A DNA stretch of 64,000 bases from Bacillota bacterium (lineage in GTDB: Bacteria > Bacillota > Clostridia > Acetivibrionales > JAEZXR01). Made by a program: the position numbers and the translations under genes. The notes beneath the pieces were generated by a model that saw only the letters and a program-made list of their open reading frames with translations, was not told where the DNA came from and made no database searches. This document shows positions 1 through 7,883 of the stretch, piece after piece; the stretch's first letter is position 1; each line of letters opens with the position of its first letter. The DNA lies in NCBI GenBank assembly GCA_023419605.1, contig JAEZXR010000127.1:1-64000 (forward strand), read 5' to 3'.

Positions 1-1
1 T

Positions 2-117
2 TCTGGTGGTAATTACGAGAAGGTCACACCCGTTCCCATACCGAACACGGCAGTTAAGCTTCTCAGTGCCGATGATACTTGGAGGGAAACCTCCCGGGAA
101 AGTAGGTCGCTGCCAGA
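2..117 (+). rRNA. rrf: 5S ribosomal RNA
   Basis: The sequence has the bacterial 5S layout: terminal helix TCTGG/CCAGA closing both ends, the internal CCGAACACGG block and the GGGAAAGTAGG(T) segment near the 3' end. It spans about 116 nt, as expected. It is probably the last gene of an rRNA operon lying left of the window, since a terminator follows at once. The call is firm; the exact processed ends may be off by one or two bases. Confidence 0.97.
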
Positions 118-125
118 TTTATATC

Positions 126-164
126 AAAGCCTTATGCGAATAGCATAAGGCTTTGCTTGTTTTT
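126..164 (+). terminator. Intrinsic terminator of the rRNA operon
   Basis: A 12-bp perfect stem (AAAGCCTTATGC/GCATAAGGCTTT) with a 5-nt loop is followed by a T-rich run. It lies 8 nt after the 5S gene and separates it from the S10 operon promoter. Confidence 0.9.
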
Positions 165-185
165 AAAAAATTTGTTAAAAAGCTA

Positions 186-214
186 TTGCTTTTTTTCTCA
201 GTTTGTATTAGAAT
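186..214 (+). promoter_or_regulatory. Sigma-A promoter of the S10 operon
   Basis: TTGCTT at 186-191 and TAGAAT at 209-214 are separated by exactly 17 bp. The predicted start, near 221, coincides with the beginning of a structured leader, which supports the assignment. No other promoter this good is seen before rpsJ. Confidence 0.7.
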
Positions 215-220
215 ACTGTA

Positions 221-443
221 TGTTGTGACATGACATACGATGAAGCGAAAGATTGCTACTCTATGAAGTAGGGAACTTTCGTGGAGAATGTCCGATTCAA
301 GAAACCGGGCGACAAGTCACTGTACATTTTGCATATTACAACGAGTGTTGAATTGCGTTACATTCACGCTGATTGGTGATGGATTGAAATGATACAGCCC
401 AGGTAATGATTGTTTAAATATAAACAACCGACCTGGGTTTTTA
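221..443 (+). promoter_or_regulatory. Long structured 5' leader of the S10 operon
   Basis: The leader can form a long-range stem GTGAC (225-229)/GTCAC (316-320) that encloses a nested hairpin CGAAAG (246-251)/CTTTCG (276-281), inside which CTACT (256-260) pairs AGTAG (267-271). A small GAAT/ATTC hairpin follows. It ends in a terminator-like hairpin at 398-442. This layout is what an attenuation leader would look like. The ligand is unknown: no T-box motif is visible, and an r-protein such as L4 is only a guess from other bacteria. Confidence 0.5.
398..442 (+). terminator. Terminator-like hairpin in the rpsJ leader
   Basis: CCCAGGT (398-404) pairs with ACCTGGG (431-437), an inner TTGTTTA/TAAACAA stem extends it, and TTTTT follows. 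It sits between the promoter and rpsJ, so it must be bypassed for expression of the whole ribosomal operon; it is a probable attenuator. Confidence 0.7.
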
Positions 444-535
444 TATAACACCTCGTGAAACACCCGGCATAGTGTACAGAGTACTGCTTGTTGTACGTAA
501 AGTCTACAAACGTACGATTAGAAGGAGGTTTATGT

Positions 536-847
536 ATGGCAAACAAACAGAAAATCAGAATCAGGTTAAAAGCATTTGACCACCAGGTTCTCGATCAGTC
601 AGCCGACAAAATTGTTGAAACTGCAAAGAGAACTGGAGCAAAGGTGTCAGGACCCGTGCCACTTCCGACTGAAAAGGAAGTTATAACAATCCTGAGAGCT
701 CCGCACAAGTACAAGGATTCACGTGAGCAGTTTGAAATGAGAACTCATAAGAGACTTATCGATATACTGCTTCCTACACCGAAAACTGTTGATGCTCTCA
801 TGCGGTTGGATTTGCCAGCTGGTGTTGACATTGAAATCAAACTGTAA
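536..847 (+). CDS. rpsJ: 30S ribosomal protein S10
   Basis: This 103-aa protein has the S10 sequence throughout, from the N-terminal MANKQKIRIRLKAFDH to the conserved THKRLIDI segment. S10 binds the 3' major domain of 16S rRNA and also pairs with NusB in antitermination. An in-frame upstream start at 488 exists, but the ATG at 536 follows AAGGAGG (522-528) at normal spacing and gives the usual family length. It is the first gene of the S10 operon, 85 bp ahead of rplC. Confidence 0.97.
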   Translation: MANKQKIRIRLKAFDHQVLDQSADKIVETAKRTGAKVSGPVPLPTEKEVITILRAPHKYKDSREQFEMRTHKRLIDILLPTPKTVDALMRLDLPAGVDIEIKL

Positions 848-932
848 TCAACAGATGGGTTTCAGGTTAGGTGTAAAGGTCTAGGTCAAGTTCATAGAAA
901 CTATGAACCAATAACCATAGGAGGGAAAAAAG

Positions 933-1571
933 ATGAAGAAATTTATAGTAGGTAAGAAAATAGGAATGACTCAAATCTTCAGTGAAGAAGGTCTTTCTCT
1001 GCCTGTAACTGTTATAGAAGCAGGTCCGTTGACTGTACTTCAGAAGAAAACCGTTGAAAATGACGGCTACGCAGCTGTTAAAGTAGGATATGGCAACGTA
1101 GAGGAAAAGTCATTGAACAAACCGGAAAGAGGACTCTTTTCAAAGTTGAAGCTTTCCGCTAAAAAGCACATCAAGGAATTCAGACCGGAAGATGCTGACA
1201 AATATGAAGTTGGCCAGGAAATTAAGGTTACTGACATGTTCCAGGCTGGCGACAGAATCGATGTTAGCGGTATTTCCAAAGGTAAAGGATTCCAGGGTAC
1301 TATTAAAAGATATGGACAAAAGGGTGGTAAGGAAACACACGGTTCCATGTACCACAGAAGAGTTGGTTCCATGGGTGCCAACACAAACCCTGCAAGAGTA
1401 TTTAAAGGCAAGAAGTTGCCTGGACATATGGGCGCAGAAAACATCACTGTTCAGAATCTTGATGTAGTACGTGTGGATGCTGAAAGAAATCTGTTACTGG
1501 TTAAGGGCGCAGTTCCTGGTCCTAAAGGCGGTCTTGTAATCGTAAAGGACACCGTTAAGGCCGGTAAATAA
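933..1571 (+). CDS. rplC: 50S ribosomal protein L3
   Basis: The 212-aa product matches the L3 family end to end, including the KGKGFQGTIKR region and the HRRVGSMGANTNPARVFKGK loop that reaches the peptidyl transferase centre. L3 is an early assembly protein of the 50S subunit. The start follows AGGAGGG. It is the second gene of the operon, with rplD 20 bp downstream. Confidence 0.97.
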   Translation: MKKFIVGKKIGMTQIFSEEGLSLPVTVIEAGPLTVLQKKTVENDGYAAVKVGYGNVEEKSLNKPERGLFSKLKLSAKKHIKEFRPEDADKYEVGQEIKVTDMFQAGDRIDVSGISKGKGFQGTIKRYGQKGGKETHGSMYHRRVGSMGANTNPARVFKGKKLPGHMGAENITVQNLDVVRVDAERNLLLVKGAVPGPKGGLVIVKDTVKAGK

Positions 1572-1591
1572 AAAGCACGAAGGGAGGAAAG

Positions 1592-2218
1592 ATGATGCCA
1601 AAAGTTGATTTATATAATGTAAGCGGTCAAGTAGTAGGAAACATTGAGTTAAGCGAAAATGTTTTCGGAGCAGAAGTAAATAAGGAAGTTATGCACCTGG
1701 CAGTTGTTAACCAACTGGCTAACAAAAGGCAGGGTACCCAGTCTACTAAAACCAAGAGCGAAGTTCGTGGTGGCGGTAAAAAGCCATGGAGACAAAAGGG
1801 TACAGGTAGAGCAAGACAGGGTAGTATCCGTTCAGCACAGTGGATTAAAGGTGGTATCGTTCTAGGACCTAAGCCTAGAAGTTACAGATTCACCTTGCCA
1901 AAGAAAGTAAAGAGAGTGGCTTTGAAATCTGCTCTTACATCAAAGGTAAGCGGTAGTGAAATTCTTGTACTGGATACGCTGGCTTTTGAAAATATCAAAA
2001 CAAAGCAGATGGTTAATGTGTTAAATAATCTTAAAGTAGATTCCAGCGCATTGATCGTTCTTTCAGAAAAGAATGAAAACGTTGAGAAATCGGCGAGAAA
2101 TATTCCAGGAGTAAAAACTGCACTTGTAAATACAATAAACGTCTTCGATATACTGAAGTACAACAAGTTTATTATAACCAAGGAAGCAGTAGAAAAAGTT
2201 GAGGAGGTGTACGCATAA
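1592..2218 (+). CDS. rplD: 50S ribosomal protein L4
   Basis: The 208-aa protein shows the L4 hallmarks, including the exit-tunnel loop region KSEVRGGGKKPWRQKGTGRA. L4 lines the nascent peptide tunnel and in some bacteria represses its own operon. Two ATGs in tandem (1592, 1595) follow GGGAGG, so the start may be three bases later. The stop overlaps the rplW start (TAATG), implying translational coupling. Confidence 0.97.
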   Translation: MMPKVDLYNVSGQVVGNIELSENVFGAEVNKEVMHLAVVNQLANKRQGTQSTKTKSEVRGGGKKPWRQKGTGRARQGSIRSAQWIKGGIVLGPKPRSYRFTLPKKVKRVALKSALTSKVSGSEILVLDTLAFENIKTKQMVNVLNNLKVDSSALIVLSEKNENVEKSARNIPGVKTALVNTINVFDILKYNKFIITKEAVEKVEEVYA

Positions 2219-2571
2219 TGAGAAGCCCAGAAGATATTATCATCAGGCCATTTATTACTGAGAAGAGCAATGCTGCAATTGCTGAAGGAAAGTACACCTT
2301 TATCGTTAATCCAAAGGCAACAAAAACTGAAGTAAAAATGGCTGTAGAGAAATTGTTCCAAGTCAAGGTGGTTCAGGTTAATACAATTAACTACCCAGGA
2401 AAAGTTAAAAGAATGGGTGTTCATGTTGGACCAAGACCCGACTGGAAAAAAGCGATTGTTACAATCGACCTTGATCCAAAGCCTGAAACATACCTCACAA
2501 AAGGCGGTAAAGAAGTTTCAGCAAACAAGAAGTACAAAACCAGCATTGAAGAATTTGGCGTAGCACAGTAA
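2218..2571 (+). CDS. rplW: 50S ribosomal protein L23
   Basis: L23 sits at the tunnel exit and is the docking site for trigger factor and SRP. The 117-aa product has the family core (DIIIRPFITEKS, then YTFIVNPKATKTEVKMAVE). It is somewhat longer than the ~95-100 aa usual for bacterial L23, by a C-terminal tail ending EEFGVAQ. Its start overlaps the rplD stop by one base. Confidence 0.96.
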   Translation: MRSPEDIIIRPFITEKSNAAIAEGKYTFIVNPKATKTEVKMAVEKLFQVKVVQVNTINYPGKVKRMGVHVGPRPDWKKAIVTIDLDPKPETYLTKGGKEVSANKKYKTSIEEFGVAQ

Positions 2572-2599
2572 CTATAATATTGAAGAGGAGTGAGTAGAA

Positions 2600-3433
2600 A
2601 TGGGTATAAAGAAGTATAGTCCTACTTCTCCTGCTAGAAGGTTCATGACAGTTTCGACTTTTGAAGAAATCACAAAGAAGGAACCCGAGAAATCTCTGTT
2701 AGAACCTTTAAAGAAGCAAGGCGGAAGAAACTCATACGGTAGGATCACTGTTCGTCACCAAGGTGGCGGAGCCAAACAGAAATACAGAGTAATTGACTTT
2801 AAGAGAGACAAAGATGGTATTAAAGCCAAAGTAGCAGCAATTGAATATGATCCAAACAGGACTGCAAATATAGCCCTTCTTACTTATGCTGATGGTGAAA
2901 AAAGATATATTATTGCACCGGAAGGCTTAAAAACAGGAGACATAATTGAATCTGGCGAAAATGCGGATATCAGACCAGGAAATGCACTTCCCCTGATAAA
3001 CATTCCTGTAGGTTCATTCATACACAACATAGAATTGAAGCCAGGTAAGGGTGGACAGATGGTTAGAGCTGCAGGAAATGCTGCACAGCTCATGGCTAAG
3101 GAAGGCGATTATGCTCAGATAAGACTTCCATCCGGTGAAGTTAGAATGGTCAGAATCAACTGCAAAGCTACTATTGGACAGGTTGGAAATCACGAACATG
3201 AAAACGTTTCTATCGGTAAAGCAGGAAGAAAAAGATGGATGGGTATAAGACCTACCGTTCGTGGTGTTGTTATGAACCCTGTAGACCATCCTCATGGTGG
3301 TGGTGAAGGTAAGTCACCGATAGGTAGACCAAGCCCAGTTACTCCTTGGGGTAAACCAACTCTTGGCTTGAAGACAAGGAAGAAGAACAAGAAGTCTGAC
3401 AAGTTCATAGTTAAGAGAAGGAATCAAAAGTAG
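2600..3433 (+). CDS. rplB: 50S ribosomal protein L2
   Basis: The 277-aa product is full length for L2, which binds 23S rRNA near the peptidyl transferase centre and bridges the subunits. The C-terminal motif MNPVDHPHGGGEGK, with the histidine implicated in activity, is intact. The ribosome binding site GAGGAG precedes the ATG. Confidence 0.97.
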   Translation: MGIKKYSPTSPARRFMTVSTFEEITKKEPEKSLLEPLKKQGGRNSYGRITVRHQGGGAKQKYRVIDFKRDKDGIKAKVAAIEYDPNRTANIALLTYADGEKRYIIAPEGLKTGDIIESGENADIRPGNALPLINIPVGSFIHNIELKPGKGGQMVRAAGNAAQLMAKEGDYAQIRLPSGEVRMVRINCKATIGQVGNHEHENVSIGKAGRKRWMGIRPTVRGVVMNPVDHPHGGGEGKSPIGRPSPVTPWGKPTLGLKTRKKNKKSDKFIVKRRNQK

Positions 3434-3472
3434 TCTAGGATGAATTTCGGGCTTGAAAGGAGGATTTAGTTA

Positions 3473-3757
3473 ATGAGCAGATCAGTTAAAAAAGGACCCT
3501 ACGTTGATGAAGGACTTCTGAAGAAAATAGAAGTTATGAACCAGACGAACGACAAAAAGGTTGTAAAGACCTGGTCAAGAGCATCGACAATATTCCCACA
3601 GATGGTAGGACATACGATTGCTGTGCATGATGGCAAAAAACATGTGCCTGTATATATAAGTGAGGAAATGGTTGGCCACAAGCTTGGGGAATTTGCTCCA
3701 ACCAGGGCTTACAAAGGTCATGGTGGACATACTGAAAGGTCAACTTCATTGAAGTAA
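3473..3757 (+). CDS. rpsS: 30S ribosomal protein S19
   Basis: The 94-aa protein starts MSRSVKKGPYVD and carries the family motif GHKLGEFAPTRAYKGHGGH. S19 forms a head-domain complex with S13 near the A-site tRNA. A strong AGGAGG site lies ahead of the ATG. It is in the canonical place between rplB and rplV. Confidence 0.97.
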   Translation: MSRSVKKGPYVDEGLLKKIEVMNQTNDKKVVKTWSRASTIFPQMVGHTIAVHDGKKHVPVYISEEMVGHKLGEFAPTRAYKGHGGHTERSTSLK

Positions 3758-3787
3758 ATGATTTTTAGCTGAAAGGAGGAATCCAGG

Positions 3788-4264
3788 TTGGAAAAGAAGG
3801 TTTTATCAAAAGAAGAACTTCTGAGTCAAAAGGACCAGTTATTAGAAATATATAGATCCGAGCACAGAAAGAGCAATAAACCTGCTCTTCTTACAAAGAA
3901 GGAGAAGAAGGTTATTGGGATCGGAAAGGATGAAGGAAGAGCTGTTCTAAAATATGCTCGTATTTCATCAAGAAAGGTTAAGATCGTACTTGACCTTATT
4001 AAAAACAAGGGTATTGATGAGGCATATGGTATTCTTAAGCACACACCGAAGGCAGCCTCTGAAATATTGCTGAAGCTGATCAAATCTGCAGAAGCAAATG
4101 CTTCCAATAACAACGGTTTAGACAGAGAATCTCTCTTTGTAGCTGAGGCGTTCGCAGACCAAGGGCCTACTTTAAAGAGAATTATGCCAAGAGCTCAGGG
4201 TAGGGCAGCTAGGATACACAAGAGAACAAGTCATATAACTGTAGTATTGAAGGAAAGAAAATAA
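3788..4264 (+). CDS. rplV: 50S ribosomal protein L22 with N-terminal extension
   Basis: Residues from about 50 onward match L22 (RAVLKYARISSRKVKIVLDLI through the C-terminal RIHKRTSHITVVL). L22 lines the exit tunnel and contacts all 23S domains. The usual length is about 110 aa; here it is 158 aa because a lysine/glutamate-rich extension of some 46 residues precedes the core. No internal Met lies at the usual start, and a TTG start at 3788 follows AAAGGAGGA, so the extension is probably real. Confidence 0.95.
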   Translation: MEKKVLSKEELLSQKDQLLEIYRSEHRKSNKPALLTKKEKKVIGIGKDEGRAVLKYARISSRKVKIVLDLIKNKGIDEAYGILKHTPKAASEILLKLIKSAEANASNNNGLDRESLFVAEAFADQGPTLKRIMPRAQGRAARIHKRTSHITVVLKERK

Positions 4265-4283
4265 TAGCAAAGGAGGTTGGAGA

Positions 4284-4952
4284 ATGGGCCAGAAAGTAAA
4301 TCCACACGGATTAAGAATCGGTATTATAAAGGATTGGGATACCAAATGGTATGCCAATGACAAAGCGTACGGTGACCTTTTGGTTGAAGACGTTAAGTTA
4401 AGAAAGTATATTAAAAAGAAGCTCTATATTTCAGGTGTATCAAGAATTGAAATTGAAAGAGCTGCAAACAAGATTAAAGTAAATATAAACACTGCTAAGC
4501 CTGGCTTGGTTATAGGTAAAGGCGGTGCAGGAATCGAAGAGTTAAGAAGAGAACTCGAAAAGATGACTCAGAAAAATGTTCTCATCAACATTACTGAGAT
4601 CAAAAATCCTGAAATGGATGCACAGCTCGTTGCTGAAAACATTGCTTCACAGCTGGAAAAGAGAATATCTTTCAGAAGAGCTATGAAACAGGCGATGTCA
4701 AGAACAATGAAGCTTGGAGCAAAGGGTATAAAGACAGCTGTTGCCGGTAGGCTTGGTGGAGCTGAAATAGCAAGAACTGAACACTATCATGAAGGAACTA
4801 TACCTCTTCAGACTCTCAGAGCCGACATTAACTACGGTTTTGCTGAAGCTGATACAACCTATGGTAAAATAGGTGTTAAGGTTTGGATATATAAAGGTGA
4901 AGTTCTTCCTGCTGTTAAGAAGGAGAGAAAAACGGAAGGAGGAGAAAGATAA
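4284..4952 (+). CDS. rpsC: 30S ribosomal protein S3
   Basis: The 222-aa protein has the S3 N-terminal region (GQKVNPHGLRIGI), the KH domain signature VIGKGGAGIEELR near residue 75 and the C-terminal domain (GRLGGAEIARTE). S3 lies at the mRNA entry channel and contributes to helicase activity. The stop overlaps the rplP start. Confidence 0.97.
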   Translation: MGQKVNPHGLRIGIIKDWDTKWYANDKAYGDLLVEDVKLRKYIKKKLYISGVSRIEIERAANKIKVNINTAKPGLVIGKGGAGIEELRRELEKMTQKNVLINITEIKNPEMDAQLVAENIASQLEKRISFRRAMKQAMSRTMKLGAKGIKTAVAGRLGGAEIARTEHYHEGTIPLQTLRADINYGFAEADTTYGKIGVKVWIYKGEVLPAVKKERKTEGGER

Positions 4953-5392
4953 TGTTACTGCCTAAGAGAGTTAAACATAGAAAGGTTCAAAGAGGCAGGA
5001 TGAAAGGCGTTGCAACTAGAGGTAACGTTGTATCCAATGGAGATTTCGGTCTTCAGGCTCTTGAGCCCGCTTGGATAACCAGCAATCAAATCGAAGCTGC
5101 CCGTATCGCGATGACACGTTTTATCAAGAGAGGCGGAAAAGTTTGGATAAAAATATTCCCAGACAAGCCTGTAACTCAGAAACCCGCTGAAACTCGTATG
5201 GGTAGCGGTAAGGGTTCACCTGAGTACTGGGTTGCTGTAGTGAAACCAGGAAGAGTATTATTTGAAATCGCAGGGGTACCGGAAGAAACTGCAAGGGAGG
5301 CTTTAAGGCTTGCTATGCACAAACTTCCTGTAAAATGCAAATTTGTAACCCGCGAAGAGGAAATGGGTGGTGAAGCAAATGAAAGCCAGTGA
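4952..5392 (+). CDS. rplP: 50S ribosomal protein L16
   Basis: The 146-aa product starts MLLPKRVKHRKVQRGRMKG and contains RMGSGKGSPEYWVAVVKPG, both diagnostic of L16, which organises the A-site region of the 50S. Start and stop overlap the neighbouring genes (rpsC by one base, rpmC by 14 bases), so translation is likely coupled. Confidence 0.97.
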   Translation: MLLPKRVKHRKVQRGRMKGVATRGNVVSNGDFGLQALEPAWITSNQIEAARIAMTRFIKRGGKVWIKIFPDKPVTQKPAETRMGSGKGSPEYWVAVVKPGRVLFEIAGVPEETAREALRLAMHKLPVKCKFVTREEEMGGEANESQ

Positions 5393-5582
5393 AATCAGAG
5401 AAAAGTCTCAGTTGGAACTGCAAAAGGAATTAAGTGAATTAAAATCAGAGTTGTTTAAATTAAGATTTCAGCTTGCTACTAACCAGCTTGAAAACCCCAT
5501 GAAGTTGAGAGATGTTAAAAAGAGCATTGCCCAAGTGAAAACCATCATTCGGGAGAGGGAATTAAAGGGGATAGACAAATAG
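5379..5582 (+). CDS. rpmC: 50S ribosomal protein L29
   Basis: The 67-aa helical hairpin protein has the L29 pattern (SELKSELFKLRFQLATNQLENPMKLRDVKKSIAQVKTI is its body, positions about 16-53). An in-frame GTG at 5367 exists, but the ATG at 5379 gives the standard MKASEIRE start. It overlaps the end of rplP. L29 sits beside L23 near the tunnel exit. Confidence 0.95.
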   Translation: MKASEIREKSQLELQKELSELKSELFKLRFQLATNQLENPMKLRDVKKSIAQVKTIIRERELKGIDK

Positions 5583-5607
5583 GGAACCTTGAAAGGAGGT
5601 ATCTGAA

Positions 5608-5865
5608 TTGGTTGAAAGAGCTTTAAGGAAAACAAGAGTTGGCAAAGTTGTTAGTGATAAAATGGATAAAACGATTGTTGTTGCCATAGAAACAAGTGTT
5701 AAGCACCCTTTGTATGGAAAAATAGTTAAGAGGACATACAAGCTCAAGGCTCATGATGAAAACAATGAATGCCACGTGGGCGACAGGGTTAAGGTAATGG
5801 AAACCCGTCCTCTTAGCAAGGAAAAAAGATGGAGACTCGTTGAAATAGTTGAAAAAGCTCAGTAA
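5608..5865 (+). CDS. rpsQ: 30S ribosomal protein S17
   Basis: The 85-aa OB-fold protein has the S17 signatures GKVVSDKMDKTIVVA and VMETRPLSKEKRWRLVEI. S17 is a primary 16S rRNA binder. Translation begins at TTG 5608, since GAAAGGAGG lies just before it and no ATG is available. Confidence 0.96.
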   Translation: MVERALRKTRVGKVVSDKMDKTIVVAIETSVKHPLYGKIVKRTYKLKAHDENNECHVGDRVKVMETRPLSKEKRWRLVEIVEKAQ

Positions 5866-5889
5866 GAGTCGCAGGGAGGAGGTTGAATC

Positions 5890-6258
5890 ATGATTCAAGT
5901 TCAGTCAAGGCTGAAAGTTGCTGACAATTCTGGAGCAAAGGAATTGATGTGCATAAAGGTTCTGGGCGGTTCCTGGAGAAAATATGCTAGCATCGGTGAT
6001 GTTATTGTTGCTTCGGTTAAAAATGCAACACCCGGCGGTGTTGTTAAAAAAGGTGACGTTGTTAAGTGCGTAATAGTTCGCTCAAAAAAAGGTGTTAGAA
6101 GGCCAGACGGTTCATATATAAAGTTCGATGAAAATGCGGCAGTTATAATAAAAGAAGATAAGAATCCAAGAGGAACTCGTATCTTTGGACCTGTCGCAAG
6201 GGAATTAAGGGATAAGGATTTCATGAAAATATTGTCCCTCGCACCAGAAGTTCTGTAA
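5890..6258 (+). CDS. rplN: 50S ribosomal protein L14
   Basis: The 122-aa product matches L14 from MIQVQSRLKVADNSGAKE to the C-terminus and has the normal length. L14 forms an intersubunit bridge and binds the silencing factor RsfS in many bacteria. AGGGAGGAGG precedes the ATG. Confidence 0.97.
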   Translation: MIQVQSRLKVADNSGAKELMCIKVLGGSWRKYASIGDVIVASVKNATPGGVVKKGDVVKCVIVRSKKGVRRPDGSYIKFDENAAVIIKEDKNPRGTRIFGPVARELRDKDFMKILSLAPEVL

Positions 6259-6276
6259 GGGAGGAGGCAGTTTAAA

Positions 6277-6627
6277 ATGGCTAACAAAGTTCATGTTAAA
6301 AAGGGAGATACAGTATTGGTTCTCTCCGGCAAGGACAGAGGCAAAAAAGGCAAGGTTTTGAAAGTTATTCCTGAAGACATGATGGTGCTTGTAGAAGGAA
6401 TTAACATGACAACCAAGCATGTTAAACCCAAGAGCAGATACCAGCAGGGCGGAATCGTTCATCAGGAATCACCGATCAGCAGTTCAAAGGTTATGTACCA
6501 CTGCGATAAGTGCGGAAAGCCTGCCAAGATTGCAAAGAAAATTCTTGAGAATGGTCAAAAGGCAAGAGTTTGCAAACACTGCGGTGTTGAAATTGAAATT
6601 TTGAAGGAAGCGAAAGCTGAAAAGTAA
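6277..6627 (+). CDS. rplX: 50S ribosomal protein L24 with zinc-ribbon-like cysteines
   Basis: The first 70 residues are the KOW domain of L24 (VKKGDTVLVLSGKDRGKKGKV), an assembly initiator of the 50S. The C-terminal half has paired cysteines (CDKCGKP and CKHCG), a layout that could bind zinc. Length is 116 aa. It lies between rplN and rplE as usual. Confidence 0.96.
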   Translation: MANKVHVKKGDTVLVLSGKDRGKKGKVLKVIPEDMMVLVEGINMTTKHVKPKSRYQQGGIVHQESPISSSKVMYHCDKCGKPAKIAKKILENGQKARVCKHCGVEIEILKEAKAEK

Positions 6628-6656
6628 TACTCTTTTCGAAAGGAGGTTAATTTTTA

Positions 6657-7199
6657 ATGGCAAGACTTAAGGAAAAATACAAAGCTGAAGTTATACCTGC
6701 AATGCAGGAAAAGTTTAAATATAAAAGCGCAATGCAGATTCCCAAGTTGGAAAAGGTAGTTTTGAACATGGGGGTTGGCGAAGTAAAAGAAAATCCTAAG
6801 GCAATAGAGGCAGCTGTTGGCGATATGGCTTTGATCACAGGACAAAGACCTGTTGTTACTAAGGCAAAGAAATCAGTTGCAGCATTTAAACTTAGACAGG
6901 GAATGAATATCGGATGTAAGGTTACTCTCCGTGGCGAAAGAATGTATGAGTTTGTTGACAAACTCTTCAATGTGGCCCTCCCTAGAGTAAGAGACTTTAG
7001 AGGTGTTTCCGGCAACTCCTTTGATGGTAGAGGAAACTACGCAATGGGTGTTAAGGAACAGCTCATATTCCCTGAGATTGATTATGATAAGGTAGATAGA
7101 GTAAGAGGTATGGATATCATATTCGTTACTACTGCTAATACCGATGAAGAGGCAAAAGAGCTTTTGAAACAGCTCGGAATGCCATTTAGCCAGGGTTAA
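6657..7199 (+). CDS. rplE: 50S ribosomal protein L5
   Basis: The 180-aa protein has standard L5 features (KVVLNMGVGE, GQRPVVTKAKKSVAAFKLR, the DFRGVSGNSFDGRGNY loop). L5 binds 5S rRNA and contacts P-site tRNA. AAAGGAGG is present before the ATG. Confidence 0.97.
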   Translation: MARLKEKYKAEVIPAMQEKFKYKSAMQIPKLEKVVLNMGVGEVKENPKAIEAAVGDMALITGQRPVVTKAKKSVAAFKLRQGMNIGCKVTLRGERMYEFVDKLFNVALPRVRDFRGVSGNSFDGRGNYAMGVKEQLIFPEIDYDKVDRVRGMDIIFVTTANTDEEAKELLKQLGMPFSQG

Positions 7200-7214
7200 A
7201 GGAGGGAATAACGC

Positions 7215-7400
7215 GTGGCCAAAAAATCAATGATAATCAAGCAGCAAAGACCCCAGAAATTTAAGACTAGGTCCTACAACAGATGCAAGCTGTGTGGAAG
7301 ACCGCACTCTTACATGAGAAAGTTCGGAATATGCCGTCTTTGCTTCAGGGATTTGGCTTACAAAGGCCAGATACCAGGGGTTAGAAAAGCTAGTTGGTAA
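7215..7400 (+). CDS. rpsZ: 30S ribosomal protein S14, zinc type
   Basis: The 61-aa product is the short, zinc-binding form of S14, with CKLCGR and CRLCF forming the four-cysteine site. The longer zinc-independent form is not present in this window. Translation begins at GTG 7215 after AAAGGAGGG. Confidence 0.96.
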   Translation: MAKKSMIIKQQRPQKFKTRSYNRCKLCGRPHSYMRKFGICRLCFRDLAYKGQIPGVRKASW

Positions 7401-7426
7401 TATGATCTTGGAAGGAGGTTACACCT

Positions 7427-7825
7427 ATGCAGATAACAGACGCTATCGCTGATATGTTGACAAGGATAAGGAATGCTAGTTCAGCAAAGCATGAATCCGT
7501 TGACGTTCCAGCTTCCAATATAAAGAAAGCTATCGCTAAGATCTTGTTGGAAGAAGGTTATATAAAGAATATAGAAGAAATCGATGACGGAAAGCAGGGC
7601 ATAATCAGGATTAACCTGAAGTATGCTGTTGGCAAGAAGAACGTCATCACTGGTATAAAGAGAATCAGCAAACCTGGTTTGAGAGTTTATGCCGGCAAGG
7701 ATGAAATACCTAAGGTTCTTGGTGGACTGGGTATAGCAATCCTTTCTACATCAAAGGGTATCATGACAGATAAAAAGGCAAGAACAGAAGGCGTAGGCGG
7801 AGAAGTTCTCGCTTTTGTATGGTAA
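7427..7825 (+). CDS. rpsH: 30S ribosomal protein S8
   Basis: The 132-aa product shows the S8 start MQITDAIADMLTRIRNA and the C-terminal block STSKGIMTDKKARTEGVGGE. S8 is a primary binder of the 16S central domain and in some bacteria the spc operon repressor. GGAGG precedes the ATG. Confidence 0.97.
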   Translation: MQITDAIADMLTRIRNASSAKHESVDVPASNIKKAIAKILLEEGYIKNIEEIDDGKQGIIRINLKYAVGKKNVITGIKRISKPGLRVYAGKDEIPKVLGGLGIAILSTSKGIMTDKKARTEGVGGEVLAFVW

Positions 7826-7883
7826 TTTGAAAGTTTCTGAAAAGGGCGAAAGCTCATAATTTTAAGAACCGGAGGTGCATTCA

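Noticed and set aside
1067..1447. Long antisense frames under ribosomal genes
   Set aside because: They are opposite strongly conserved coding sequence, have no ribosome sites and mirror the codon pattern of the true genes.
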